A stretch of DNA of 64,000 nt from Chitinophaga varians. Its GTDB lineage: Bacteria; Bacteroidota; Bacteroidia; Chitinophagales; Chitinophagaceae. Position numbers and translations under genes: made by a program. This document shows positions 18,948 through 27,888 of the stretch, one piece after another. The notes under the pieces are model-generated. The model ran no database searches, had not been told where the DNA came from, and was given only the letters and a program-made list of their open reading frames with translations. The stretch spans positions 620,001-684,000 of the forward strand of contig NZ_JABAIA010000002.1 of assembly GCF_012641275.1 (NCBI RefSeq). The letters run 5' to 3'. Each line of letters starts with the position of its first letter. The first letter of the stretch is position 1.

Positions 18948-18959
18948 TAAAACGTTTTA
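18948..18959. promoter_or_regulatory. LacI-family operator-like palindrome TAAAACGTTTTA
   Basis: This is a perfect 12-bp palindrome centred on CG, the form bound by LacI/GalR/CcpA-family regulators. It lies about 80-90 bp downstream of the predicted transcription start and about 190 bp before the SusC ATG, a roadblock-repression position. A LacI-type regulator gene is 6 kb upstream. The link between the two is inferred. Confidence 0.5.
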
Positions 18960-19149
18960 CTACTGTAAGCAATACGGGAACAGTGAACAATGAAATAGCC
19001 AATGGAGTAATTCCATTTTAACGACGGAAACGGAAACTATGTCTTACCTGCCTACTGTACTGCCTTCTGCAGTCATTTGCTGGTGAAGAGGTTTGCCATG
19101 CATTATCATGTGACTGATCACTTGTTATAATTTAAACCAAAAGGAAGCT

Positions 19150-22100
19150 ATGCGAAGATCATTTCTTCTCACCACGTTGCTTTTCTTATGCTGTTGCTTT
19201 GCTGCATGGGCGCAGGATAAAAAAGCTGTTACGGGAACCGTAAAAGATGAAAAAGGAACGCCTTTGCCGGGAGTTACGGTAAAGGAGAAAGGTACTGCCA
19301 ATGGTGCCATGTCTGGCGCTGACGGTACCTTTAAAGTACAGGTAGGCCCTGACGCCACGCTGATACTCTCCTACATCGGTTTTATCAACCAGGAAGTACC
19401 GGTAAACGGACAAACCTCCCTGACCGTTGTTCTGAAAGAAGACAACAAAAACCTGAACGAAGTTGTGGTTACCGCGATGGGCTTGAAACGTGAACAACGT
19501 AAACTCGGTTATGCGGTAACAGAATTGAAAGGTGCAGATGTTGCCAAAACCAACTCCATCAACCCGGTATCTGCATTACAGGGTAAAGTGGCCGGCCTGG
19601 ATATCTCCGCTGCTGCCGGCGGCCCTGCTGCTGCTCCGCGTATCGTGCTGCGCGGCGCTAAATCGCTGAACGGTAAAGACCAGCCTATCTTCATTGTGGA
19701 CGGTGTGATCTTCGAAAACGATGAAAGTGCTGCTGACGTAAACTTCGGTAACGTACTGAAAAACCTCAACCCGGACGATTATGAGTCTGTTACCGTACTG
19801 AAAGGCGCTGCTGCAACAGCCCTCTACGGTTCCCGTGCTATCAACGGCGCCATCCTCATTACCACCAAAAAAGGTAATGCAAGAAAAGGCATAGGCGTTA
19901 CCGTTAGCCAGACCGCTCAGATCGAAAAAGTATACCGCGGCGCTATTGACCTGCAAAACGGCTATGGTCAGGGTATTGACGGTTCTTACGATAACACTGC
20001 CGGCGGTTATAGCTTCGGTCCTAAAATGGACGGCAGAATGGTACAACTGGCCAACGGCATGAGCGTACCGTTCACTCCTAAACCCAACAACGCTAAAGAT
20101 CTTTACCAGACTGGTAAATACTTTAATACCAACGTGGCCATGGAAGGTGGTAACGACAAAGGAACTTTCCGCCTGTCTTACTCCCACCTGGACAACAACA
20201 GTGTTTCTCCGAACAACAGCTTCGGCAGAAATACTTTCGCATTCCGTGGTTCCTCCCAGATATCCAAAGTGCTGAGCGCAGATGCGGGCGTAACTTACGC
20301 TACCTCCAAAACACTGAACCCCGACCGTCAGGGTGGTGACTACACCAGCTACAACATCGGCCGTAAATGGGTGTATGTGTTCCCGCGCAACTACGATCCT
20401 TCTATCTGGAGCAAACCGGAAAACTACCTCGGACCTAACGGCGGCCGTGCTAATCTGAGCACCAACCCGGGCGCTGACTATTTCTATCAGCAGGCTTATA
20501 ACAGCTGGACCCGTAAAGAATCCCTGGTGACCGGTAACTTCTCCCTCACCGCGGTAGCTACCGACTGGCTGAAATTCGTTGGTAAAGCCAACTTCAGCAG
20601 TGAGCAGTCTACTGACGAACGTAAAGAAGTAGGTACCGCCGCATTCTTCAAAGGTTCTGATGGTTTCTATTCTATCGCAGGTGTGAACAAATCACAGTAC
20701 ACCTTCACCGGTATGGCGATCATCACCCCTAAGCTGGGCAAAAAATTCGATGGTAACCTGAACCTGGGCGCTGAAACATGGAACAGTGGTATCGGTAAAC
20801 AATACAACAACTACTCCGACGGTGGTCTGCGTATTCCTTTCCTGTATGATATCACCAACAGCGTAAACGCGCCGGTCGTGAAAAATGATCCGCTGCTCCG
20901 CAAACGTATCAACTCACTGTTCTTCGCAGCCAGCCTGGCTTACAATAATGAACTGTTCCTGGACGTGACCGGCCGTAACGACTGGTCTTCTGCACTGACT
21001 TATCCTGCAGGCAGCAAAGGAAATACTACCAACTCTTACTTCTATCCTTCCGTAAGTGCTGCATGGGAATTCACCCAGACACTGAAAGAAGAAATGCCTT
21101 CCTGGATCAGCTATGGTAAACTGCGCGCCTCTTACGCGATGGTGGGCGGTGACCTCGATCCTTATCAGATCAACACCGGCTATTATACCACCGGCCTGTT
21201 CCAGGGTGCTTCCTCCGGTAAAAACCTGCCGCTGGTAAACATCTTCAACTCAGACATCCTGCCGAATATGGCCCTGAAACCTTCCATCTCCAAAAGCTGG
21301 GAACTCGGTGCCAATGTTCGCTTCTTCAACAACCGTCTGGGCTTTGACTTCGCCTGGTACCGCACCAACATCACCAACCAGATCATCAATCTGCCTACGC
21401 CGATTGAATCCGGTGTTACCTCACGTTATATCAACGCCGGTAGCATGATCAACAGAGGTATTGAGCTGTCCATCAACGGTACGCCTATCCAGAACAAGAA
21501 CTTTACCTGGGACGTAACCTTGAATGGTAGCCGCAACAAAAACAAAATCGTGAGCCTTACTCCGGGTGTAGATCAACTGCAACTGAACGAAGACCAGGGC
21601 GTGAAAGCCATCGCTTCTGTAGGCGGTAGCTACGGTAACCTGGTAACAGACTACGGTTATACCCGCGATGCCAACGGTAAACCAATCATCACGCTGGGTG
21701 GCAGCGATTTCCCTTACAAATTTGTACGTGGTAACGCAGTCGTAGGTAACATTATGCCTGACTTCAACCTGGGCTTGCAGAACAACTTCACTTACAAAAA
21801 CTGGAGCCTCGGTGTATTGATTCAGGCACGTATCGGTGGTGACTTCTTCTCTGCTTCCCACCAGTATGGTACCGGCCGTGGTACTACTGCCAACACTATG
21901 CAGGGTCGTGACACCGAACATGGTGGTATCACCTTCACAGATGCTTCAGGCGTAAAACGCAACGACGGTATGATCCCGGACGCGGTGTTCCAGAAAGGGA
22001 CCACTATCTCCAAAGATGGACAGAACGTGGTGCTCGATGGTATGACTTACCAACAGGCATATGAAAAAGGTTATGTAACGCCGCTGACACCATTCCAATA

Positions 22101-22401
22101 CTATGGCATGATCGGTGACTGGGGTATCGGTATCCGCGAAGCTTCCGTATTCGACGCTTCTTATGTAGCGCTGCGTGAAGTATCCCTCGGTTACTCCCTG
22201 CCTACCGAAATGGTACAACGCTGGAGACTGAACAGTCTGCGCGTATCCCTGGTGGGCCGTAACCTCGGTTACCTGTTCAACAACCTGCCGGACCACATCA
22301 ACCCGGAAGCAGTACGTAACAACAAAACTTCTGCCTTCTCCGAGTACGGCGCTGTTCCATTTGTTCGTAACATGGGCCTGACTGTACAGGTAGGATTCTA
22401 A
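19150..22401 (+). CDS. SusC/RagA-type TonB-linked outer-membrane transporter
   Basis: The 1083-residue product has a signal peptide (about 1-21, ending AWAQ), a carboxypeptidase-regulatory-like domain (about 26-103, VTGTVKDEKGTPLPGVTV), a TonB-box region at EVVVTAMG, a plug with GAAATALYGSRAINGAILI and a barrel ending in Phe (TVQVGF). It has no STN domain. The codon choice is visibly more uniform than in the other SusC genes (repeated GGTAAC, GAAGTA and AACAAC blocks), which hints at high expression. A strong promoter and a candidate LacI operator lie upstream, and its SusD partner starts 23 bp downstream. Confidence 0.94.
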   Translation: MRRSFLLTTLLFLCCCFAAWAQDKKAVTGTVKDEKGTPLPGVTVKEKGTANGAMSGADGTFKVQVGPDATLILSYIGFINQEVPVNGQTSLTVVLKEDNKNLNEVVVTAMGLKREQRKLGYAVTELKGADVAKTNSINPVSALQGKVAGLDISAAAGGPAAAPRIVLRGAKSLNGKDQPIFIVDGVIFENDESAADVNFGNVLKNLNPDDYESVTVLKGAAATALYGSRAINGAILITTKKGNARKGIGVTVSQTAQIEKVYRGAIDLQNGYGQGIDGSYDNTAGGYSFGPKMDGRMVQLANGMSVPFTPKPNNAKDLYQTGKYFNTNVAMEGGNDKGTFRLSYSHLDNNSVSPNNSFGRNTFAFRGSSQISKVLSADAGVTYATSKTLNPDRQGGDYTSYNIGRKWVYVFPRNYDPSIWSKPENYLGPNGGRANLSTNPGADYFYQQAYNSWTRKESLVTGNFSLTAVATDWLKFVGKANFSSEQSTDERKEVGTAAFFKGSDGFYSIAGVNKSQYTFTGMAIITPKLGKKFDGNLNLGAETWNSGIGKQYNNYSDGGLRIPFLYDITNSVNAPVVKNDPLLRKRINSLFFAASLAYNNELFLDVTGRNDWSSALTYPAGSKGNTTNSYFYPSVSAAWEFTQTLKEEMPSWISYGKLRASYAMVGGDLDPYQINTGYYTTGLFQGASSGKNLPLVNIFNSDILPNMALKPSISKSWELGANVRFFNNRLGFDFAWYRTNITNQIINLPTPIESGVTSRYINAGSMINRGIELSINGTPIQNKNFTWDVTLNGSRNKNKIVSLTPGVDQLQLNEDQGVKAIASVGGSYGNLVTDYGYTRDANGKPIITLGGSDFPYKFVRGNAVVGNIMPDFNLGLQNNFTYKNWSLGVLIQARIGGDFFSASHQYGTGRGTTANTMQGRDTEHGGITFTDASGVKRNDGMIPDAVFQKGTTISKDGQNVVLDGMTYQQAYEKGYVTPLTPFQYYGMIGDWGIGIREASVFDASYVALREVSLGYSLPTEMVQRWRLNSLRVSLVGRNLGYLFNNLPDHINPEAVRNNKTSAFSEYGAVPFVRNMGLTVQVGF

Positions 22402-22424
22402 TAACCGTTTAACAATTGACAAAC

Positions 22425-24125
22425 ATGAAAAATGTAAATAAATGGGGATTAGGCGTAGCAGTAGCTGGTATGATGCTGAGCGCCTGTACCAAAAACTTTG
22501 AAGATCTCAACACCAATCCGCAGGTAAGCCAGGACGTACCACCGGAAATGTTGATCACCCAGTCTGAAAAAGGTATTGTAGACCGTGACTTTGACTGGTT
22601 CTATGATGCATACACCTATCAGATGAAGTGGATGCAGTTTGGTGTGGCAGCTCCCGGATCTTCTCCCACCGGCCTTTTCAGCCCAACCAACACCAACGAC
22701 TTCTACAATGCCTTCTATAAAGGCATTGGTCGTAACCTGGTGGAAATGGAAGCAGTAGTGGCCAAAAAATCGGAAGCAGAACGCGCACAGTATGGCAACG
22801 TACTGGCCATCGCCAAAATCCTGAAGGTGTACAGCGCCTGGAGAGCTTCCGATGCTAACGGTAGCATACCTTATACCAATGCATTCCAGTCCCGCTCTGA
22901 TGCAAACTATACACCTACCTACGATACGCAGGAGAAACTGTTCCCTATCTGGGATGCTGAACTGAAAGCGGCGGTTGCTACCCTGCAGAGCGGCCTTTCC
23001 GGCCAGGCTTCTCCAGGTAACGCTGAAATCTTTTATTCAGGCGACATCACCAAATGGGCGAAAGCAGGTAACGTACTCCGTATCAAACTGGCTATGCGCC
23101 AGCTGAAAAGGACACCGGATAAAGCGACAGCTATCATTACAGACGCAATGGCCGTTAAAAATGGTCTCTTCGAAAGCAATGCAGATGAATGGAAATTCAT
23201 CTCCGCTGATCAAAGCTTCGCCCGTGCCGGTAACTGGGCAATGGACAACAACCCATTGTCTGCCAGCAAAAACATGCTGGACTACATGTACAATAACAAC
23301 GATCCCCGCCTGGGCATCTTCTATGAGAAAAACAGCTATACCAAAGAACTGGTGGACAGTCTCGTAAAAGGTGGCGTTTTCCCTTCCATGCAATATAACG
23401 AACGCCGTTATTTCGGTCTGCCTGCCAGCCCGGACAGAAGAAGCGTAAAAGCGGATTCTGTGATCTTTAACGTAAAACGTTATACGATGACCTTCAACGG
23501 CAAGGAAGTCACCCGCACCGTGGATACCGTGTCTGCTGTACAACGCCGTTTGTTTGACCTGGACGCCGAAAACGGCAACAATAACGGCGCCCGCTATACG
23601 CAGCCAATTTTGAGCTATGCTGAACAATGCTTCATGCTGGCTGAACTGGCAGTAAGAGGCATTATCTCCGGTACTGCCGCCACTTACTATGCCAATGGTG
23701 TAGAGGCTTCCATCAAAGCATACGATGACATGGCCCGCGAAGCTAAAATCCGCGACTATGCACCGCTGGACGCTGCTGCGATAACAAAATACATAGCGAA
23801 CGATGCGATAGCCTTCACCGGTACCAACGATGTCCTCCTGGAAAAAATCAATATCCAGAACTTCCTCAACCTGTTCAAATCCCCCTGGGAAGCATGGGGC
23901 GCCTGGAAAAGGACAGGTATCCCGAAAGAGGGCGGTATCCTGCCGTTTGAACCAATGCAGGTGGCCGGCCAGACTGTCGTGATTCCTCGTCGCTGGGCCC
24001 TGCCACAGCCAACCATCGCTAACCAGACTAACTGGAGAAATGCTATCACCGAAATGCAGCAAACCGGTGAATACGGCAACGCCGACAACGATTTTACCGG
24101 CCGCGTATGGTGGGATAAAAAATAG
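22425..24125 (+). CDS. SusD/RagB-like nutrient-binding outer-membrane lipoprotein
   Basis: The ATG at 22425 is preferred to the in-frame TTG at 22416 because it gives a normal leader (MKNVNKWGLGVAVAGMMLSA) with the lipobox Cys at 21. The sequence continues TKNFEDLNTNP, a standard SusD beginning. The 566-residue mature region keeps family features such as ILKVYSAWRASDANGSIPYT, a late SPWEAWGAWKRTGIP segment and a WWDKK C-terminus. It partners the SusC ending 23 bp upstream, and a terminator follows at 24173. Confidence 0.94.
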   Translation: MKNVNKWGLGVAVAGMMLSACTKNFEDLNTNPQVSQDVPPEMLITQSEKGIVDRDFDWFYDAYTYQMKWMQFGVAAPGSSPTGLFSPTNTNDFYNAFYKGIGRNLVEMEAVVAKKSEAERAQYGNVLAIAKILKVYSAWRASDANGSIPYTNAFQSRSDANYTPTYDTQEKLFPIWDAELKAAVATLQSGLSGQASPGNAEIFYSGDITKWAKAGNVLRIKLAMRQLKRTPDKATAIITDAMAVKNGLFESNADEWKFISADQSFARAGNWAMDNNPLSASKNMLDYMYNNNDPRLGIFYEKNSYTKELVDSLVKGGVFPSMQYNERRYFGLPASPDRRSVKADSVIFNVKRYTMTFNGKEVTRTVDTVSAVQRRLFDLDAENGNNNGARYTQPILSYAEQCFMLAELAVRGIISGTAATYYANGVEASIKAYDDMAREAKIRDYAPLDAAAITKYIANDAIAFTGTNDVLLEKINIQNFLNLFKSPWEAWGAWKRTGIPKEGGILPFEPMQVAGQTVVIPRRWALPQPTIANQTNWRNAITEMQQTGEYGNADNDFTGRVWWDKK

Positions 24126-24172
24126 GATTATAACAAGTACGTATATACGGCAACTTTGCCGGTAAATAAGAG

Positions 24173-24203
24173 GCGGCTGTCCCATATGGGGCAGCCGCTT
24201 TTT
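24173..24203 (+). terminator. Intrinsic terminator after the SusC/SusD pair
   Basis: An 11-bp stem (GCGGCTGTCCC 24173-24183 with GGGGCAGCCGC 24188-24198, one G-T pair) with an ATAT loop is followed by TTTTT. Confidence 0.88.
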
Positions 24204-24638
24204 CATTTTTGTAGTAATACTTCTACAGCCTGGCAATATTATGACTACGACTTTGAAGAACTACTACAAATACGGCTCTAATTAAACCGTAAATTTGGTA
24301 ATTGGGTAGTTTTTAACCACTCCCTTAAGAGTCAGTGAATTATATCTTTATTAAGTTGTTGGGCTATTAATTGTTCGTGATCAATGTTGAATCCTTTTTC
24401 CGGAAGGCATCCGGGCAATAATGTTCATTACTGCAAATCACCATTTGTTATATCATATTAAAATAACGAAACTCGCTATATGGTTACCGTCCGGTGAAAG
24501 ACCGGCATGGTAACGTTAACCCTAATTTGGCAAGCATAGGACCAGATATAGCAGCACCGGGGTGGTAGCCGGCTGCTGCTACTATCACTTATCAGATTAT
24601 AAATGTGGCTGGCTGTGTCCACAGTTCAGCATCTGTTT
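24204..24638. ncRNA. Gene-free stretch with two strong adjacent hairpins (candidate structured RNA)
   Basis: The stretch lies between two converging genes. Hairpin one is at 24483-24514: outer GTTACC/GGTAAC and inner CCGGT/ACCGG pairs with a GAAAG loop. Hairpin two is at 24552-24578: CAGCA-CCGG/CCGG-C-TGCTG. The nested stems closing on a GAAAG loop look selected, but I recognise no RNA family, no promoter was identified, and the strand is unknown. Confidence 0.3.
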
Positions 24639-27248
24639 TTAATTGATCATCTCTTTAATCTCGCTCAGCTTCAGCAGTGCTTCCACCGGTGTAAGCCTGT
24701 TGATGTCCACCGTGCCCAGTTTCTCCCTGATCTGCTGGAATGTATCGCTGTGCGCATCAAAAATATTGAGTTGCAGCTTTTGGGTAGGCGTCGCAATGTT
24801 TTTGATGTTTTTCTGTAAGGAAGTGTCGATATGTTTTTCTTCCAGGTTGGCCAGTACTTCATTGGCCCGGTTTATCAGTTCGGGTGGCATGCCGGCCATG
24901 CGGGCCACATGTATACCGAAGCTATGCCGGCTGCCTCCCGGCGCAAGTTTGCGCAGGAAGATGATTTTATTGCCGGACTCCATATTGGTGATATGGAAGT
25001 TTTTTACCCGCGCATGTTTATTTTCCAGCTCGTTCAGTTCGTGATAGTGCGTGGCAAACAATGTTTTGGGTCGATGTTCTGTCATGTCATGCAGGTACTC
25101 CACAATGCTCCAGGCGATGGAAATACCGTCATAGGTGCTGGTGCCACGGCCAATTTCATCGAGTATCACCAGACTGCGGGGCGTGATGGTGTTGATGATA
25201 CTGGCGGTTTCGTTCATTTCTACCATGAAGGTGGATTCACCGCCGCTCAGGTTATCGGAAGCGCCTACACGCGTAAATATTTTGTCTGTGAGCCCGATCT
25301 CGGCGCTGGTAGCGGGCACGAAGCTGCCCATGTGCGCCATCAGGGTGATCAGGGCGGTTTGCCGCAGCAGGGCGGATTTACCGCTCATGTTGGGACCGGT
25401 CAGGATAATGATCTGCTGATCGTCTTTGTTGAGCTGGATGTCATTGGCCACATAACTTTCACCTGCGGGCAATCCTTTTTCTATCACCGGGTGGCGGCCT
25501 TCCCGGATATCGAGCTGATAACCGTCAGTGATCACCGGCCGGCGGTACTTGTATTGCAGGGCATTGTGGGCAAAACAAAGCAGGCAGTCGAGCTGCGCAA
25601 ACACCTGCGCGTCCTGCTGCACCGGCTCAATAAAGGGTTGCAGGGCAGCCAGCAGTTCGTCGAACAGCCGTGTTTCCAGTGCCAGTATCTTGTCTTCGGC
25701 GCCTACGATCTTTTCTTCGTATTCTTTCAGTTCCGGGGTAATATAACGTTCGGCGTTGGCCAGCGTTTGTTTACGTATCCAGGTATCAGGGACTTTGTTC
25801 TTATGAGTGTTGGTCACTTCCAGGTAATAGCCGAAAACATTGTTAAAGGCTATCTTCAGGGATGGGATGCCGGTGGCTTCCGACTCTTTCTGTTGAATCT
25901 GCAGGAGATAGTCCTTGCCTTTCGTGGCGATGGCACGCAGCTCGTCCAGTTCCGCGTTGACGCCATCGCGGATTACACCGCCCTTGTTGACCAGCACCGG
26001 CGGGTTCTCCATTACTTCGTTCAGTATCCTGTTGAGAATGGGAGCACAGATGTCCAGTTTTTCGTTGAGGCGTAACAGGTAGTCGTTTTCGCTTTTGAAC
26101 AGCAGGTTTTGTACGGCCTGTACCTGTTCGAGGGAACGGGCCAGCTGCATCACTTCCCGTGGGTTGATTTTACGCAGCGGGATTTTGGACACCAGTCTCT
26201 CCAGGTCGCCGGTCAGTTTCAGGTGATGTATCAGTTTCTGGGCCAGTTCTGTTTCTTTAATGAAAAAGGTAACGGTGTCCAGGCGCTCGTTGATCCGGGC
26301 GATGTCGCGCAGTGGGAATACCAGCCAGCGTTTAAGCAGGCGGGCGCCCATCGGCGTGGAAGTATTGTCCAGTACTTTGAGCAGGGTATGACCGTTTTCC
26401 ACGCTGCTGTTCAGCAGCTCCAGGTTACGAACGGTGAAGCGGTCCATCCAGAGAAAATCTTCCTGGCTGATACGCTGCATGCGGGTGATATGTTGCAGAT
26501 GCGGGTGTTCAGTGTCTTTCAGGTAGTGCATGGTAGCGCCAGCCGCTATGATGGCGGCATCCATACCTTCCACGCCAAACCCTTTGAGGGAGTGGGTCCC
26601 AAAGTGTTTCAGCAGGATGTCTTCTGCATATTGGGTGGTAAAGATCCACTCGTCGAGGTTGTAAGTATAAAAACGGCCGCCAAAGGTGGCTTTGAAATGT
26701 TTCTGTTGCTGGCGGGCAAACACTACTTCTGCCGGACGGAAGCTCTGCAGGAGCTTGTCCACATATTCAATGCTGCCTTCGGCGATGATGAATTCGCCGG
26801 TGGATATATCAAGGAAGGAAACGCCGGTCACGTTTTTATCGAAATGAACGGCTGCCAGGAAGTTGTTGCTGGCATTTTCCAGAAGTTTGTCATTAACGGC
26901 CACGCCGGGCGTCACCATTTCGGTCACCCCGCGCTTTACAATGCCTTTAACGGTTTTAGGGTCTTCCAGCTGATCGCAGACGGCCACACGGTGCCCGGCT
27001 TTTACCAGCTTGTGCAGGTAGGTGTCCAGCGAGTGATGGGGAAAACCTGCCAGGTCAACGTAAGAAGCAGATCCATTGGCTCTTTTGGTTAACACAATGC
27101 CCAGTACCCGGGAAGCGATCACGGCGTCTTCATTGAAGGTCTCGTAAAAGTCGCCCACGCGGAATAAAAGTACTGCATCCGGGTATTTGTCTTTGATAGC
27201 CTTATGCTGTAGCATCAGTGGCGTTTCTTCTGATTTACTTTTTGCCAT
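24639..27248 (-). CDS. mutS: DNA mismatch repair protein MutS
   Basis: The 869-residue length is normal for bacterial MutS. The mismatch-binding motif Phe34-Tyr35-Glu36 (GDFYETF) is present in domain I. The C-terminal ATPase has a Walker A GPNMSGKS (about residues 617-624), followed by the VGASDNLSGGESTFMVEM signature and LVILDEIGRGTSTYDG (Walker B). The protein recognises base mismatches and small loops and recruits MutL. It is transcribed divergently from the TrmH-type gene with only 46 bp between the two start codons. A TATATTTG -7 element on the minus strand ends 5 bp before its ATG, so the mRNA may have almost no leader. Confidence 0.98.
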   Translation of the reverse strand: MAKSKSEETPLMLQHKAIKDKYPDAVLLFRVGDFYETFNEDAVIASRVLGIVLTKRANGSASYVDLAGFPHHSLDTYLHKLVKAGHRVAVCDQLEDPKTVKGIVKRGVTEMVTPGVAVNDKLLENASNNFLAAVHFDKNVTGVSFLDISTGEFIIAEGSIEYVDKLLQSFRPAEVVFARQQQKHFKATFGGRFYTYNLDEWIFTTQYAEDILLKHFGTHSLKGFGVEGMDAAIIAAGATMHYLKDTEHPHLQHITRMQRISQEDFLWMDRFTVRNLELLNSSVENGHTLLKVLDNTSTPMGARLLKRWLVFPLRDIARINERLDTVTFFIKETELAQKLIHHLKLTGDLERLVSKIPLRKINPREVMQLARSLEQVQAVQNLLFKSENDYLLRLNEKLDICAPILNRILNEVMENPPVLVNKGGVIRDGVNAELDELRAIATKGKDYLLQIQQKESEATGIPSLKIAFNNVFGYYLEVTNTHKNKVPDTWIRKQTLANAERYITPELKEYEEKIVGAEDKILALETRLFDELLAALQPFIEPVQQDAQVFAQLDCLLCFAHNALQYKYRRPVITDGYQLDIREGRHPVIEKGLPAGESYVANDIQLNKDDQQIIILTGPNMSGKSALLRQTALITLMAHMGSFVPATSAEIGLTDKIFTRVGASDNLSGGESTFMVEMNETASIINTITPRSLVILDEIGRGTSTYDGISIAWSIVEYLHDMTEHRPKTLFATHYHELNELENKHARVKNFHITNMESGNKIIFLRKLAPGGSRHSFGIHVARMAGMPPELINRANEVLANLEEKHIDTSLQKNIKNIATPTQKLQLNIFDAHSDTFQQIREKLGTVDINRLTPVEALLKLSEIKEMIN

Positions 27249-27252
27249 GGCG

Positions 27253-27260
27253 CAAATATA
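27253..27260 (-). promoter_or_regulatory. Promoter -7 element for mutS (TATATTTG on the minus strand)
   Basis: CAAATATA on the plus strand reads TATATTTG on the minus strand, matching TAnnTTTG. It is 5 bp from the mutS ATG. No clear -33 element was seen at the usual distance. Confidence 0.45.
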
Positions 27261-27280
27261 TAAAACTCATCCGATCCGGT

Positions 27281-27288
27281 TATCTTTG
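27281..27288 (+). promoter_or_regulatory. Promoter -7 element for the TrmH-type gene (TATCTTTG)
   Basis: TATCTTTG matches TAnnTTTG and is followed by CAGATC, then the ATG at 27295, which leaves a leader of only a few nucleotides. The same TATCTTTGCA string occurs before lipB at 37437. The -33 element is not clear. Confidence 0.5.
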
Positions 27289-27294
27289 CAGATC

Positions 27295-27837
27295 ATGAGA
27301 AAACTTAGCATGGATGAACTGGGCCGTAAAACGGTGGACGAGTTCAAGGCGGCAGATAAAACACCGGTGGTACTGGTATTGGACAATGTACGGAGTATGC
27401 ATAACGTGGGGTCAGTGTTCCGTACCGCTGATGCTTTCCTGTTACAGGGCATCGTGCTGTGTGGCTATACGCCCGTGCCTCCTCACCGGGACATCAACAA
27501 AACGGCGCTTGGTGCCACCGAGACGGTGGACTGGCAATATTTCCCAACTACCATGGAAGCGGTGCAGGCATTAAAAAATGCCGGTTACCTTGTTTTTACC
27601 ATTGAACAGGCCGCCGGCAGCGTGATGCTCGATGCTTTTACCCCTCCCGCAGATCAGCCGGTGGCACTCGTGTTCGGCAATGAGGTGAGCGGGGTAGACG
27701 GTGAGGTGATGAAAGTGGCGGACGGCTGCATCGAAATACCCCAGTCAGGCATGAAACACTCCCTGAATATTTCTGTCAGCACCGGTATTGTAGTTTGGGA
27801 TATCTTTGTAAAACTGAAGGCCGCCGCCGGCCATTGA
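27295..27837 (+). CDS. TrmH/SpoU-family RNA 2'-O-methyltransferase
   Basis: The 180-residue protein shows the SpoU/TrmH (SPOUT) motifs: LVLDNVRSMHNVGSVFRTAD (motif 1, about 24-43), ALVFGNEVSGVD (motif 2) and IPQSGMKHSLNISVSTGI (motif 3, forming the SAM-binding knot). It transfers a methyl group from SAM to a ribose 2'-OH in tRNA or rRNA; the exact site is unknown. An open frame extends to 27187, but the extra part overlaps mutS in the opposite direction and lies before the TATCTTTG promoter, so the start MRKLSMDELG at 27295 is chosen. Confidence 0.92.
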   Translation: MRKLSMDELGRKTVDEFKAADKTPVVLVLDNVRSMHNVGSVFRTADAFLLQGIVLCGYTPVPPHRDINKTALGATETVDWQYFPTTMEAVQALKNAGYLVFTIEQAAGSVMLDAFTPPADQPVALVFGNEVSGVDGEVMKVADGCIEIPQSGMKHSLNISVSTGIVVWDIFVKLKAAAGH

Positions 27838-27888
27838 TGCAGTATCGATAAGATTATATTTAAGAGCTGTTGGCTCAACTGTTTACAT

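Larger units (their letters stand above)
18694..19149. other. 456-bp regulatory region before a SusC gene
   Basis: There is no ORF here. The region holds a consensus promoter (18832-18862) and a LacI-type palindrome (18948-18959), both listed separately. From the predicted start site near 18868 to the ATG at 19150 the leader is about 280 nt, unusually long for this window, and leaves room for post-transcriptional control. I recognised no riboswitch in it. Confidence 0.6.
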
